57,309 bases of DNA, from assembly GCF_002252705.1 (NCBI RefSeq), contig NZ_NQLA01000016.1:1-57309 (forward strand), given 5' to 3'. Both the position numbers and the translations under genes were made by a program. The stretch's first letter is position 1, and every line of letters starts with the position of its first letter. The stretch is from Vulcanococcus limneticus LL. Lineage in GTDB: Bacteria > Cyanobacteriota > Cyanobacteriia > PCC-6307 > Cyanobiaceae. Below, piece after piece: positions 21,815 through 30,906 of this stretch. Under the pieces are notes generated by a model. The model saw nothing but the letters and a program-made list of their open reading frames with translations, was not told the DNA's origin and searched no databases.

Positions 21815-22993
21815 ATGAAGGCGATGATCCTGGCGGCCGGCAAGGGAACGCGGGTGCGTCCGATCACGCACACCACGCCCAAACCGATGATCCCGATCCT
21901 GCAGAAGCCCGTGATGGAGTTTCTGTTGGAGCTGCTGCGCCAACACGGTTTCACCGAGATCATGGTGAACGTGTCCCATCTGGCGGAGGAGATCGAGAAT
22001 TACTTCCGCGATGGCCAGCGCTTCGGCGTGGAGATCGCCTACAGCTTTGAGGGTCGCATCGAGGATGGCGAACTGATCGGTGAGGCTGTGGGTTCGGCGG
22101 GTGGCATCAAGAAGATTCAGAACTTCCAGCCGTTCTTCGACGACACCTTCGTGGTGCTCTGTGGCGATGCTCTGATTGATCTCGACCTCAGCGAGGCCGT
22201 GCGGCGACATCGCGAGAAGGGCGCCATGGCCAGCCTGATCACCAAGCGGGTGCCTCGCGACCAGGTGAGCAGCTACGGCGTGGTGGTGACAGATGGGGAC
22301 GGAAGGGTGCTCTCCTTCCAGGAGAAGCCGGCGGTGGATGAGGCCGCCAGCGACATGATCAACACCGGTATCTACATCTTCGAGCCACAAGTGCTCGACT
22401 TCATCCCCACGGGTGTGCCCTTCGACATTGGCTCGGACCTGTTCCCACTCCTAGTGGAGGCCGGGGCGCCCTTCTACGCCCTGCCGATGGAATTCGAGTG
22501 GGTGGACATCGGCAAGGTACCCGATTACTGGCAGGCAATCCGCAGTGTGCTGGATGGTCAGGTGCGCCAGGTGCAGATCCCCGGCAAGCAGGTGCGCCCC
22601 GGCATCTATACCGGTCTCAACGTGGCCGCCAACTGGGACAAGATCAACGTGCAGGGCCCTATCTACGTGGGCGGCATGACCAAGATCGAAGACGGAGCCA
22701 CGATCATCGGCCCGGCAATGATCGGCCCCAGCTGTCACATCTGTGAGGGAGCCACGATCGACAACTCGATCATCTTCGACTACTCGCGCATTGGCCCCGG
22801 CGTGCGGCTGGTGGAAAAATTGGTGTATGGCCGCTACTGCGTGGACCGCAACGGCGACCATTTCGACCTGCAGGAAGCAGCCCTCGACTGGCTGATTACC
22901 GACGTGCGCCGCCATGATCACGCGGCCCCCTCGCCCCAGCAGAAGGCGATGGCCGAACTGCTCGGCACCGACCTGGCCATCAGCGGCTCCTGA
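21815..22993 (+). CDS. NDP-sugar pyrophosphorylase (mannose-1-phosphate guanylyltransferase-like)
   Basis: 392 residues. The N-terminal nucleotidyltransferase domain (1-235) begins MKAMILAAGKGTRVRP, the nucleotide-binding G-x-G-T-R-x-R-P signature, with TPKPMIPIL, VLCGDALIDLDL (metal Asp) and EWVDIGKVPDYW. The C-terminal half has left-handed beta-helix hexapeptide-like turns (about 255-345; INVQGPIYVGG, ATIIGPAMIGP). This form makes GDP-mannose or a related NDP-sugar for envelope polysaccharide. Exact substrate is not determined. It stands alone in orientation before the convergent metF. Confidence 0.92.
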   Translation: MKAMILAAGKGTRVRPITHTTPKPMIPILQKPVMEFLLELLRQHGFTEIMVNVSHLAEEIENYFRDGQRFGVEIAYSFEGRIEDGELIGEAVGSAGGIKKIQNFQPFFDDTFVVLCGDALIDLDLSEAVRRHREKGAMASLITKRVPRDQVSSYGVVVTDGDGRVLSFQEKPAVDEAASDMINTGIYIFEPQVLDFIPTGVPFDIGSDLFPLLVEAGAPFYALPMEFEWVDIGKVPDYWQAIRSVLDGQVRQVQIPGKQVRPGIYTGLNVAANWDKINVQGPIYVGGMTKIEDGATIIGPAMIGPSCHICEGATIDNSIIFDYSRIGPGVRLVEKLVYGRYCVDRNGDHFDLQEAALDWLITDVRRHDHAAPSPQQKAMAELLGTDLAISGS

Positions 22994-23036
22994 TCCGGCT
23001 GATCGTGCTGGGCGGGGCGGCCTCTTGTCCCCTGCC

Positions 23037-23969
23037 TCAGGCCGGTATCCCCAGGGCCCCGACCCCGGCGCGCTCCAGGATCAGCGGGATGCGCTCTTCC
23101 GCCTTCACCGCCATCAGGTGCACCCCCTGGGCAATGCCGGCGTAGGCCGCAACCTGCTCGGCGGCGATACTGATGCCCTCGTCGGCGGGGTTGGCGGCGG
23201 CGGCGAGCCGATCGATCACGGCCTGGGGGATGCAGGCGCCGGGCACCACCCGGTTGATGAAGGCCGCGTTCCTGGCCGACTTGAGCAGGAACACCCCCGC
23301 CAGCACCGGCAGCCCCAGGGGTGCGGCCAGCTCCTCCACAAACCGGCGCAGACGCACGGCATCCATCACCATCTGGGTCTGCAGGAAGCGGGCACCAGCG
23401 GCCTGCTTGCGGGCAAGGCGGCGCTGCAAGCCAATCCAGCTGGGAGAGTGGGGGTCAGCTGCCGCTCCTGCGAACAGGTCGGTGGGGCCATCGGGCAGGA
23501 CCCCCTGCACCGGATCGGCCCCCCGGTTGAAGTCGCTCACCTGCTGCAGCAGCCGCACCGCCTCCAGCTCGTTCACCGGCCGGGCGCCGGGCTGATCCCC
23601 GGCGCGCACCGGATCGCCGGTGAGGCAGAGCAGGTTGCGGATGCCGAGGGCATGGGCGCCGAGCAGGTCGGCCTGGAGGGCGATGCGGTTACGGTCGCGG
23701 CAGGCCAGCTGCAGCACCGGCTCGATACCAGCATCCAGCAGCAGGCGGCAGAGGGCCAGGCTGCTCATCCGCATCACGGCGCGGCTGCCATCGGTCACGT
23801 TCACGGCATGCACCAGACCCCGCAGCCGGCGGGCATGGGCGAGGGCGGCGGACACGTCGGCTCCGCGGGGGGGCATCACCTCCGCAGTGATGGCGAACTG
23901 CCCCGCCTCCAATGCCTGTTTCAGCCGCAAGATGCCGTGCTTTCGAATCGGCCCATCATCGGCCAGCAC
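23037..23969 (-). CDS. metF: Methylenetetrahydrofolate reductase MetF
   Basis: 310 residues from GTG 23969. It reduces 5,10-methylene-THF to 5-methyl-THF for methionine synthesis, using FAD. Motifs: AITAEVMPPRGAD (catalytic Glu near residue 30), VNVTDGSRAVMRMSS, NLLCLTGDPVRAGDQ and a late QTQMVMDA. Length matches bacterial MetF. The start codon lies within the first of three tandem 15-base repeats, so the true 5' end deserves care. It is divergent from the small LuxR-type regulator. Confidence 0.92.
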   Translation of the reverse strand: MLADDGPIRKHGILRLKQALEAGQFAITAEVMPPRGADVSAALAHARRLRGLVHAVNVTDGSRAVMRMSSLALCRLLLDAGIEPVLQLACRDRNRIALQADLLGAHALGIRNLLCLTGDPVRAGDQPGARPVNELEAVRLLQQVSDFNRGADPVQGVLPDGPTDLFAGAAADPHSPSWIGLQRRLARKQAAGARFLQTQMVMDAVRLRRFVEELAAPLGLPVLAGVFLLKSARNAAFINRVVPGACIPQAVIDRLAAAANPADEGISIAAEQVAAYAGIAQGVHLMAVKAEERIPLILERAGVGALGIPA

Positions 23970-24012
23970 GGTGACGGCCTGGACGGTGACGCTCTGGACG
24001 GTGACGCCGAGG
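23968..24012. repeat. Three tandem 15-base repeats at the metF 5' end
   Basis: Units acggtgacggcctgg (23968-23982), acggtgacgctctgg (23983-23997) and acggtgacgccgagg (23998-24012) share their first 9 bases exactly. The period of 15 keeps the metF frame, in which upstream units would read VTVQ-type codons, but no start codon is found upstream. They lie in the short divergent region between metF and the LuxR-type gene, where regulator sites are expected. Confidence 0.75.
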
Positions 24013-24083
24013 ACGGATCCTTGCCGAGACGGCGCAGGGGCGATTGCGCTGCGTACAGTGCAGCCACAGCTCCAGGAGCCGCG

Positions 24084-24359
24084 ATGTCAGAGCTGGGCGA
24101 ACTCGGACACCCCCGCTCCGCCCTCTCGGAGCGCGAACTGGAGATCATCGAGCTGGTGGCCCAGGGCCTGACCAACCAGGAGATCGCCCAGGCGCTGATG
24201 ATCAGCAAGCGCACCGTGGACAACCACGTGAGCAACGTGTTCACCAAGACCGGCGCCAAGAACCGGGTGGCCCTGCTCAACTGGGCCCTGGACAACGGCA
24301 AGATCTGCCGCGACGGGGTCAACTGCTGCAGCCTGCCCCAGCCCAATGGCCAGGGCTGA
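24084..24359 (+). CDS. pedR: Small LuxR-type HTH regulator, PedR-like
   Basis: 91 residues from ATG 24084; the open frame extends far upstream but only as antisense to metF. It consists almost entirely of a LuxR/GerE helix-turn-helix (residues 14-70; LSERELEIIELVAQGLTNQE, SKRTVDNHVSN). The short tail holds three cysteines (Cys75, Cys81, Cys82 in ICRDGVNCCSLP). This size, domain and Cys-containing tail match PedR (Synechocystis ssl0564), a regulator whose activity depends on thioredoxin and photosynthetic electron flow through a Cys near position 80. The gene name rests on recall of that protein, not on a search. Confidence 0.72.
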   Translation: MSELGELGHPRSALSERELEIIELVAQGLTNQEIAQALMISKRTVDNHVSNVFTKTGAKNRVALLNWALDNGKICRDGVNCCSLPQPNGQG

Positions 24360-24364
24360 AGCCC

Positions 24365-24556
24365 TCAGGCGGCAGCGAACTGCGGATCGGCAACCTCGCC
24401 CAGCAGCACCTGCAGGCTGAAGCTGCCGGCTTCCAGGCCGAAGAACTCGGCGTAGGCCAGGCAGTCGTCCCGGTCGTGGCCGGCGATGCGCAACACGCCG
24501 TCCTGGTCGTAGAGGCCGATCATCCGGGCAGGGTCAGATGGGGGTCGCGAGGACAT
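24365..24556 (-). CDS. Small conserved-looking hypothetical protein
   Basis: 63 residues, ATG 24556, ending 6 bases after the convergent LuxR-type gene. The middle reads MIGLYDQDGVLRIAGHDRDD and CLAYAEFFGLEAGSF, an acidic, well-structured-looking sequence unlike the Arg/Pro-rich chance frames around it. It resembles short hypothetical proteins of marine Synechococcus, from memory. No function can be suggested. Confidence 0.65.
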   Translation of the reverse strand: MSSRPPSDPARMIGLYDQDGVLRIAGHDRDDCLAYAEFFGLEAGSFSLQVLLGEVADPQFAAA

Positions 24557-24609
24557 AGCAGGGACCAGGGCGCCGTTCCTGAAGAGAAGTGGAAGTTCCT
24601 AGCGCGATC

Positions 24610-25215
24610 CTAAGCGTCCGGAGCAGGCGCCCTCGCCGACCTGGCATCCGCCTCCAGGAGCTGCTCCAGGCGAGCGCGATCGGCATCGGACCAGGAGGCG
24701 AAGGGCTGCCGGGCCAGGGCGGCGTTGCTGAAGCGGCCATCACCGGTGAGTTCCCGCACGCACCAGGAGGGCACGGTCAGCGGACTGTCGGGGCGCTCCA
24801 GCTCCACTTCGGCGATCACCAACGGGGCATTGGCGCCCTCGAACACATCCAGCACCCAGTCGCCGCCGGGCAGATCGAGGGGATGGCGCCACTTGTGCAG
24901 GGCCGTGGCGCAGTGGCCCAGCAGCTGCTCGGCATCGGCCACCGGGATCGCGTACTCGAACTCATGGCGGGCGATACCCCCCGCCGGCAACTTGAGCGTG
25001 AGCCAGGCCTGGGCAGCGCGAGACCCGGCAACCGCCGCCGTTGGGGCCGGAGCCCCGCCGCCATCGGCCGGGAGTGGCGACGCCTGCCGCACCCGCAGGG
25101 TCAGCCCCTCGGCGGCGGAGGCCAGATAGCCCTGGGCCAGGGCCTGGGGCTCACCCGCATGCACGCGCCAGCCGTCTCCAGCCACCAGGAAGCGTCGTTC
25201 GATCTCCAGGGCCAT
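24610..25215 (-). CDS. CYTH-domain protein (triphosphate tunnel enzyme)
   Basis: 201 residues. The opening EIERRFLV is the E-x-E-x-(K/R) signature of CYTH proteins, which hydrolyse triphosphates (inorganic triphosphate, thiamine triphosphate) or act as class IV adenylate cyclases inside an eight-strand tunnel. Further acidic/basic strands are seen: LTLRVRQ, WLTLKLP, FEYAIPV, WVLDVFEG and IAEVELE. In cyanobacteria, characterised members are inorganic triphosphatases, so that is the likeliest activity. It sits 15 bases downstream of NAD kinase on the same strand. Confidence 0.87.
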   Translation of the reverse strand: MALEIERRFLVAGDGWRVHAGEPQALAQGYLASAAEGLTLRVRQASPLPADGGGAPAPTAAVAGSRAAQAWLTLKLPAGGIARHEFEYAIPVADAEQLLGHCATALHKWRHPLDLPGGDWVLDVFEGANAPLVIAEVELERPDSPLTVPSWCVRELTGDGRFSNAALARQPFASWSDADRARLEQLLEADARSARAPAPDA

Positions 25216-25230
25216 CAGGGGGGTTGCGGC

Positions 25231-26142
25231 TCAGTTGGGGGAGGGCTCGCCGGCGGTGAGGTTGCCGGCCCAGTGCAGTTTGCGGGTGAGGGTGCGGTAA
25301 TAGGAAGGGCTCTGCTCGAGCACCACCAGCAGGGCCTGGTGGTGCGAGCGCTGGACGATGCAGCGCTCGCCCGGCTCCAGGTGCGTGGCGTGGGCGCCAT
25401 CCTTCCAGAGCCGCACCCGCCGGCTGGCTTCGCCCAGGGGCCAGATTGCCAGCTGGGAGCGGGGCGGCACCACCACGGGCCGGCTGGAGAGGCTCATCGG
25501 GCAGATCGGATTCACCACGATGGCGTCGATGCCGGGATGCAGGATGGGGCCGCCGGCCGCCATCGAATAGCCGGTGGAGCCCGTGGGGGTGGAGATGATC
25601 AGGCCGTCGCCGCGGTACTGGTCCACCACCTCACCATCGATCTCCAGCTCCAGTACGCAGGTGGGCGACAGCTCGTCCTGTCCCGGCCGCAGGTAGAAGT
25701 CGTTGAGGGCCAGGTGAACCTCGTCGCCGTCCTCGACGTGGGCCTCCAGCATCATGCGGCGCTCCAGGGCGAAGCGGTCGTCCCGCAGCCGCTGCCAGAG
25801 GTTCTCGGGGGAGCCGGCCGGCTCGGCCGCGTGCATCAGCTTGCGCTCATGGGTGAGGAAGCCGAAGTGGCCGCCCACGTTGAAGCAGAGAATCGGCACC
25901 CCCAGCGGGCCCAGGTGCCGGGCGGCACCGAGCACGGTGCCGTCGCCGCCGAGAACCACCGCCAGATCAGGCAGCTCCCCCTCATGGGCCAGCAGGCCAG
26001 GGAAGGGGTTGACGTTGGCGCCACTCATGGCGACAGCGACCCGGGCCCCTTGCTGGCGCAGCTGCTCGGCACTGCGGCGGGCCTGGCGCAGCGCCGCCTG
26101 GCTGCCGGCGCGATGGATCAGCCAGACGGTCCGCAGTTGCAT
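25231..26142 (-). CDS. nadK: NAD(+) kinase
   Basis: 303 residues from ATG 26142. It phosphorylates NAD to NADP. The GGDGT motif lies at 65-69 ([11 protein letters not shown]), with NVGGHFGFL and the tandem [23 protein letters not shown] (partly quoted) near residues 185-210, both diagnostic. Cyanobacteria usually have two NadK paralogues; this sequence, with its [10 protein letters not shown]-terminus, seems to be the picocyanobacterial second type, a call I hold loosely. It is followed by the CYTH gene and lies downstream of the ndhAIGE operon. Confidence 0.94.
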   Translation of the reverse strand: MQLRTVWLIHRAGSQAALRQARRSAEQLRQQGARVAVAMSGANVNPFPGLLAHEGELPDLAVVLGGDGTVLGAARHLGPLGVPILCFNVGGHFGFLTHERKLMHAAEPAGSPENLWQRLRDDRFALERRMMLEAHVEDGDEVHLALNDFYLRPGQDELSPTCVLELEIDGEVVDQYRGDGLIISTPTGSTGYSMAAGGPILHPGIDAIVVNPICPMSLSSRPVVVPPRSQLAIWPLGEASRRVRLWKDGAHATHLEPGERCIVQRSHHQALLVVLEQSPSYYRTLTRKLHWAGNLTAGEPSPN

Positions 26143-26209
26143 GGATCGAGCGGGGCAAGCCGGTGGGAGGCCACAGGAGCGGCCTGCACCGGATCAGCCC
26201 CCAGCCTGG

Positions 26210-26539
26210 CTACCAGCGCAGCAGGTTGAAGCGCTCCATGTCCACCGTTTCACGGTTCCGGTACAGGGAGAGCAGGATCGCCAGGCCCACGGCGGCCTCG
26301 GCGGCGGCCACGGTGATCACGAAGATCGCGAACACCTGGCCGCGGATCAGCTGGCCGTCCAGGTAGCTGGAGAAGGCCATCAGGTTGATATTGACGGCGT
26401 TGAGCATCAGCTCGATGCTCATCAGCACCCGCACGGCGTTGCGGCTGTTGATGAGACCCCAGACGCCGGTGCAGAACAGGATGGCCGCCAGGGCCAGATA
26501 GGCCTGCAGGGGCACGGTGGTGGGCAGCTCGAGGCTCAT
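26210..26539 (-). CDS. ndhE: NDH-1 subunit 4L (NdhE)
   Basis: 109 residues with three membrane segments. [20 protein letters not shown] carries the membrane Glu conserved in NuoK/NdhE, and a second Glu lies in [13 protein letters not shown]. It is part of the proton path in the membrane arm. The ATG overlaps the ndhG stop by one base. Last gene of the ndhA-I-G-E operon. Confidence 0.96.
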   Translation of the reverse strand: MSLELPTTVPLQAYLALAAILFCTGVWGLINSRNAVRVLMSIELMLNAVNINLMAFSSYLDGQLIRGQVFAIFVITVAAAEAAVGLAILLSLYRNRETVDMERFNLLRW

Positions 26540-27180
26540 CAGCGCTTCTCCAGGACGGGGGTGGGCACGGCGGGGCTGGCCGGTGCGGGGGTCTCGAGCA
26601 GCAGCGGCGTGCGCGACTTCTCGATCAGGCCCTGGTCCGCGGGCTCACCGGTCACGATGTCTGCGGAGAGCACATCGCGGCGGGCCAGCACGATGGCACC
26701 GATCATGGCCATCAGCAGCAGCACCGAGGCCAGCTCGAAGGGCAGCAGGTAGTCGGAGAACAGGTGCTCGCCGATCCGGATCGTCGCCTCATCGCCGATG
26801 GGCTCCGGGCCCGGCGTGGCCCAGGGGGTGATGAAGGCCACCCGGAGCAGCAGGCCGAACAGGCCGGCGCAGACGGCACCCGAAAGAACCCGGCGCAGGG
26901 CCAGGCCCGGGATCGCAGCCATCGTTTCCTTTTTGTTCACGAGCATGATCGCAAACAGGATCAGCACGTTCACGGCGCCCACGTAAACGAGCACCTGGGC
27001 GGCGGCCACGAAGCTGGCGTTGAGCATCAGGTAGAGGCCCGCCACCGACAGGAACACGCCCCCAAGCAGGAAGGCGGAATAGACGATGTTGGGCAGCAGT
27101 ACCACGCCCAGGGCTCCGATGGCCACGGCCGCCGAGAGGGCCGCGAAGCAGAGGAATTGGGTGGAGGAGGCGATGGTCAT
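26539..27180 (-). CDS. ndhG: NDH-1 subunit 6 (NdhG)
   Basis: 213 residues with five membrane segments. [25 protein letters not shown] (partly quoted; residues 26-50) and [20 protein letters not shown] (64-83) are typical of NuoJ/NdhG, including the pi-bulge helix region. It starts one base into the ndhI stop, and its own stop overlaps ndhE, so translation is coupled along the operon. The C-terminal 40 residues are a variable Pro-rich tail. Confidence 0.96.
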   Translation of the reverse strand: MTIASSTQFLCFAALSAAVAIGALGVVLLPNIVYSAFLLGGVFLSVAGLYLMLNASFVAAAQVLVYVGAVNVLILFAIMLVNKKETMAAIPGLALRRVLSGAVCAGLFGLLLRVAFITPWATPGPEPIGDEATIRIGEHLFSDYLLPFELASVLLLMAMIGAIVLARRDVLSADIVTGEPADQGLIEKSRTPLLLETPAPASPAVPTPVLEKR

Positions 27181-27794
27181 CAGGCTTTGTCTCCGCTGGC
27201 GGCGGCCTCAGGCTTGGGCAGGGTCTCGAGCACCTGCTCGGGCAGTCTGCCGGCCCGGGGCCGGTTGGGATCCACGCCATGGGGATCCATTTCGCCCTTG
27301 GGCAGGTAGGCCAGCTCGCGCAGGGCGAACACCGCCGGGTCACTGGTGACGCTGGTGGGCAGGCGACCGAGGGCGATGTTGTCGAAGTTGAGGTTGTGGC
27401 GATCGAAGGTGGAGAGCTCGTATTCCTCGGTCATCGACAGGCAGTTGGTGGGGCAGTACTCCACGCAGTTGCCGCAGAAGATGCACACCCCGAAATCAAT
27501 CGAGTAGTTGCGCAGTTCCTTCTTCTTGGTGGCCTTGTTCATCACCCAATCCACCACCGGAAGGTTGATCGGGCAGACGCGCACGCACACCTCACAGGCG
27601 ATGCACTTGTCGAACTCGTAGTGGATGCGGCCGCGGTAGCGCTCTGAGGGGATCAGCTTCTCGTAGGGGTACTGTACCGTGATCGGCCGGCGGCGCAGGT
27701 GATCGAAGGTCACCGCAAGACCCTGGCTCAGGTAATTGGCCGCACTCACCGCATCGCGGGTGTAGTCGCCGACTTTCTTGAGGAACCCGAACAT
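27180..27794 (-). CDS. ndhI: NDH-1 iron-sulfur subunit NdhI
   Basis: 204 residues. Two [4Fe-4S] motifs are present: [12 protein letters not shown] and [12 protein letters not shown], near residues 64-75 and 103-114. They carry electrons from ferredoxin toward plastoquinone at the junction of the peripheral and membrane arms. An N-terminal amphipathic segment precedes them, and a variable C-terminal tail ends the protein. It follows ndhA after a 75-base gap that contains a hairpin, and overlaps ndhG by one base. Confidence 0.97.
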   Translation of the reverse strand: MFGFLKKVGDYTRDAVSAANYLSQGLAVTFDHLRRRPITVQYPYEKLIPSERYRGRIHYEFDKCIACEVCVRVCPINLPVVDWVMNKATKKKELRNYSIDFGVCIFCGNCVEYCPTNCLSMTEEYELSTFDRHNLNFDNIALGRLPTSVTSDPAVFALRELAYLPKGEMDPHGVDPNRPRAGRLPEQVLETLPKPEAAASGDKA

Positions 27795-27828
27795 GGACTT
27801 GGCGGGGCGAAGGGCGGTGAATCAGGGG

Positions 27829-27852
27829 AGCCGGCCCCATGATGGGCCGGCT
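27829..27852 (-). promoter_or_regulatory. Hairpin in the ndhA-ndhI intercistronic gap
   Basis: Bases 27829-27837 (agccggccc) pair perfectly with 27844-27852 (gggccggct) around a 6-base loop (catgat). It lies just past the ndhA stop and before ndhI on the minus-strand transcript. There is no T-run, and ndhI follows in the same operon, so it could be a processing or mRNA-stability element or a partial attenuator rather than an end point. Confidence 0.5.
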
Positions 27853-27869
27853 GGAGCGGGGTCTGGGGA

Positions 27870-29042
27870 TCAGCCGCCGAAGAAGGCGGGGAAGGCGAGC
27901 TTGAGGCCGGCGGTGACCAGCAGGTTGACGAGGGCGATGGGCAGCAGGAACTTCCAGCCCAGATCGAGCAGCTGGTCGATCCGCACCCGGGGCACCGTCC
28001 AGCGCAGCAGAATCGCGAAGAACACCAGCAGGTAGGCCTTGAGCACGGTCATCACGATGCCCACCGAGGCCGTGATCACCTGAACCAGCGGCGCATCGAC
28101 CGACTGGCCCAGGGCCCCTGCCAGCCATTCCACCGGGATGGGGAAGCCCCAGCCGCCCAGGTAGAGCACCGACACCAGCAGGGCCGAGAGCACCAGGTTG
28201 ATGTAGCTGCCCAGATAGAAGAGGGCGAACTTCATGCCCGCGTACTCGGTCTGGTAGCCGGCCACCAGCTCCTCTTCGGCCTCCGGCAGGTCGAAGGGCA
28301 GGCGCTCGCATTCGGCCAGGGCGCAGATCCAGAAGATCACGAAGCCCACCGGCTGGCGCCAGATGTTCCAGCTGAGGATGCCGGCACCGGTCTGCTGGTT
28401 GACGATGTCGACGGTGCTGAGCGAGTTGCTCATCACCACCACCGCCAACACCGCCAGGGCCAGGGGGATCTCATAGGAGATCGACTGGGCCGCCGCCCGC
28501 AGCCCTCCCAGCAGGGAATACTTGTTGTTGGAGGCGTAGCCGGCCATCAGCAGGCCGATCGGCTGGATGCTGCTGAGGGAGATCCACAGGAAGATCCCCA
28601 CGCCCACGTTGCTGATCAGCAGGTGCTGACCAAAGGGCACCACCAGCCAGCTCAGGATCACCGGCACCACCACCAGCACCGGCCCCAGGGTGAAGAGCAG
28701 GCCGTCGGCCCGGGCGGGAATCACGTCCTCCTTCCAGAGGAGCTTGAGGCCATCGGCCAGGGGCTGCAGGATCCCCAGGGCGCCGGCGTATTCGGGGCCG
28801 ATGCGCTGCTGCACGGCGGCCGAGATCTTGCGCTCCAGCCACACGGTGACGAGCACGCCCACCACCGCAGCCACCAGCACCAGCAGCATCGGCAGGGGCA
28901 GCCACACCAGATGGGCGGCGGCAGGGCTGAGGCCAAAGCCCTCAAGCACGTCGGTGAAGCTGGCCTCCAGGTCGAGGCCGGGCGTCACCAGGGCAGGGGC
29001 CTGCAGGGCGGCGGCCATGGCGCTGGCTGGAATGGTCAGCAT
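27870..29042 (-). CDS. ndhA: NDH-1 subunit 1 (NdhA)
   Basis: 390 residues from ATG 29042; ATG 29018 is an alternative. About eight membrane segments. [21 protein letters not shown] and [21 protein letters not shown] are the quinone-pocket loops that identify NuoH/NdhA, which docks the peripheral arm and forms the plastoquinone site. First gene of the ndhAIGE operon. The upstream gene is gltA, which ends 94 bases away on the same strand. Confidence 0.97.
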   Translation of the reverse strand: MLTIPASAMAAALQAPALVTPGLDLEASFTDVLEGFGLSPAAAHLVWLPLPMLLVLVAAVVGVLVTVWLERKISAAVQQRIGPEYAGALGILQPLADGLKLLWKEDVIPARADGLLFTLGPVLVVVPVILSWLVVPFGQHLLISNVGVGIFLWISLSSIQPIGLLMAGYASNNKYSLLGGLRAAAQSISYEIPLALAVLAVVVMSNSLSTVDIVNQQTGAGILSWNIWRQPVGFVIFWICALAECERLPFDLPEAEEELVAGYQTEYAGMKFALFYLGSYINLVLSALLVSVLYLGGWGFPIPVEWLAGALGQSVDAPLVQVITASVGIVMTVLKAYLLVFFAILLRWTVPRVRIDQLLDLGWKFLLPIALVNLLVTAGLKLAFPAFFGG

Positions 29043-29136
29043 GCGGGTGGCTGCAGGGGGACTGGCGGGACTGGGGGCAACTTAGGCGGCCGCAGCGGCA
29101 GACGGGTCGATGGGGGGTCGCTCGGCGCTGGGCGCG

Positions 29137-30297
29137 TCAGCGGTCCTCGATCGGCGTCAGCTCGCGGGACGGATAGCCGGTGTAGATCTGCGTGGGCCGG
29201 AAGATGCGGTTGGCACCGAGCTGCTCCTTCCAGTGGGCCAGCCAACCGGCGGTGCGGGCGATGGCGAAGATCGGTGTGAACAGGTCTTCTGGGATGCCGA
29301 GCTTGCGATACACCAGGCCGGAATAGAAATCCACGTTGGGATAGATGCCCTTGGGACCGAGCCGCTCGGCAGCGGCGGCCTCCAGCTTGCGGGCCAGGTC
29401 GTAGAGGGGGTCGTGGCCAAAGGAATCGAACAGCTGCTCGGCCAGCTTCTGCAGAATCACGGCCCGGGGGTCCTTCACCTTGTATTCCCGGTGGCCGAAG
29501 CCCATGATCTTGCGCTTCTCGGCAATGGCGCGATCGAGCCAGGGTTCCACCTGGTCCTCGCTGCCGATCTCCTCCAGCATCTCCAGCACGTCCTCATTGG
29601 CACCGCCGTGCAGGGGCCCGGCCAGGGTGCCCACGGCCGAGGCCACGACGGCGTAGGGGTCGGTGAGGGTGCTGGCGGTGACGCGGGCGCTGAAGGTGCT
29701 GGCGTTGAGGCTGTGCTCGGCGTGCAGGATCAAGCAGGCATCGAAGATGCGGGCCGCCAGGGGATCCGGCTCCTGTTCGGTGAGCATGTAGAGGAAATTG
29801 GAGGCGTAGGCCAGGTCGTCGCGGGGCTGGATCGGATCCTGGCCTTTGCGGATCAGCTGGAACGCCGCCACCATCGTGGGGATCTTGGCGATCAGGCGCA
29901 CCACCGCCCCGTAGATGTACTCGGGGTTGTCGAGGGCGCGCCGCGAATAGAAGAGCCCGAGGGAGGCGGCGCTGGCCTGCAGCGCGTCCATCGGATGCCC
30001 CTGGGAGGGGAAGCTCTTCATCATGTCGCGGATGCGGAAGCTCACGCGCCGGTGCATCTGCACCTCCTGCTCAAAGGCGGCCAGCTGCTCCGCATCGGGC
30101 AGTTCGCCCCAGATCAGCAGGTAGGTGGTCTCCAGAAAAGTGCTCTGGGCCGCCAGGTCCTCCACCCGGTAACCGCGATAGCTGAGGATGCCCTGCTGGC
30201 CATCGATGTCGCACACCGCCGACTGGGTGGCCGGCACGCCCTCCAGACCCGGGCGATAGACCGGAGCGGTCGCCTGGATGCCTGCCTCTGCCACCAT
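29137..30297 (-). CDS. gltA: Citrate synthase
   Basis: 386 residues. It condenses acetyl-CoA with oxaloacetate. The catalytic triad is visible: His230 (PLHGGANE), His269 (GFGHREYK) and Asp323 (NVDFYSG), plus the substrate-binding AEHSLNAS at 193-200. The length is that of the short, non-NADH-controlled bacterial type. ATG 30297 is the first credible start. It stands 59 bases downstream of sixA on the same strand and may be part of the same transcript or have its own promoter. Confidence 0.97.
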   Translation of the reverse strand: MVAEAGIQATAPVYRPGLEGVPATQSAVCDIDGQQGILSYRGYRVEDLAAQSTFLETTYLLIWGELPDAEQLAAFEQEVQMHRRVSFRIRDMMKSFPSQGHPMDALQASAASLGLFYSRRALDNPEYIYGAVVRLIAKIPTMVAAFQLIRKGQDPIQPRDDLAYASNFLYMLTEQEPDPLAARIFDACLILHAEHSLNASTFSARVTASTLTDPYAVVASAVGTLAGPLHGGANEDVLEMLEEIGSEDQVEPWLDRAIAEKRKIMGFGHREYKVKDPRAVILQKLAEQLFDSFGHDPLYDLARKLEAAAAERLGPKGIYPNVDFYSGLVYRKLGIPEDLFTPIFAIARTAGWLAHWKEQLGANRIFRPTQIYTGYPSRELTPIEDR

Positions 30298-30356
30298 GCC
30301 GCTCCTCCTGCTGCAGTGGGCAACCTAAGGCCGGCGGCGGAGCCCGCTGGGTAGCG

Positions 30357-30899
30357 CTACCGACCAGCCAGCAAGGTCTTGGGGCTGAGCAGCAACAGCA
30401 ACCGGGCCGATCCGGCCAGCGCCTGCTCCGCCAGTCCGTTCTCAGCGGGCAGCTGCAGCAGCAGGGCGCCGGCCTTCTTGAGCCGCAGCCGCCCCTCGGC
30501 CTGGCCTGCGGGCACCCCGATCAGCCAGGCCGCCAGACGGCTGAGGTCGGGTTCATGGCCCACCAGAGCCAGCCGGCTCCAGCCCGGCCGTGGCGAGGCC
30601 GGCCCCAGCCAGCGCAGCAGCAGCGGCACGGGATCGGCCTCCGGGGCCAGCCCCGACTCCAGCTCCAGATCAGCGGCCAGGCCCGCATCCCGGGCCAGCT
30701 CGGCGGTCTGGCGGGCCCGCACCAAAGGGCTGCTCAGCAGCAGCTCGGCCCGCAGATCCAGCTCCAGCAGACGCTGCAGCACCAGGGCCGTGCGTTCCCG
30801 GCCGGCGGCCGTGAGCGGCCGGGAGCCGTCGTCGAGACCCTCGTCGCGCTGCTCGGCAATGCCGTGGCGCAGCAGCAGCAGCTGGCGGTGATGGGACAT
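30357..30899 (-). CDS. sixA: SixA-type phosphohistidine phosphatase
   Basis: 180 residues from ATG 30899; the 22 residues upstream in frame are unlike the family. The catalytic RHG lies at 10-12 (LLLLRHGIAE), with the second Arg in LSSPLVRARQTAEL and the second His in LVGHEPDLSRLAAWL. These are the histidine-phosphatase motifs of SixA, which removes phosphate from histidine phosphotransfer domains and so tunes phosphorelays. A hybrid kinase relay is present at 9-12 kb, a possible though unproven target. It begins 7 bases after the DUF3352 gene. Confidence 0.88.
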   Translation of the reverse strand: MSHHRQLLLLRHGIAEQRDEGLDDGSRPLTAAGRERTALVLQRLLELDLRAELLLSSPLVRARQTAELARDAGLAADLELESGLAPEADPVPLLLRWLGPASPRPGWSRLALVGHEPDLSRLAAWLIGVPAGQAEGRLRLKKAGALLLQLPAENGLAEQALAGSARLLLLLSPKTLLAGR

Positions 30900-30906
30900 C
30901 GCAGCC

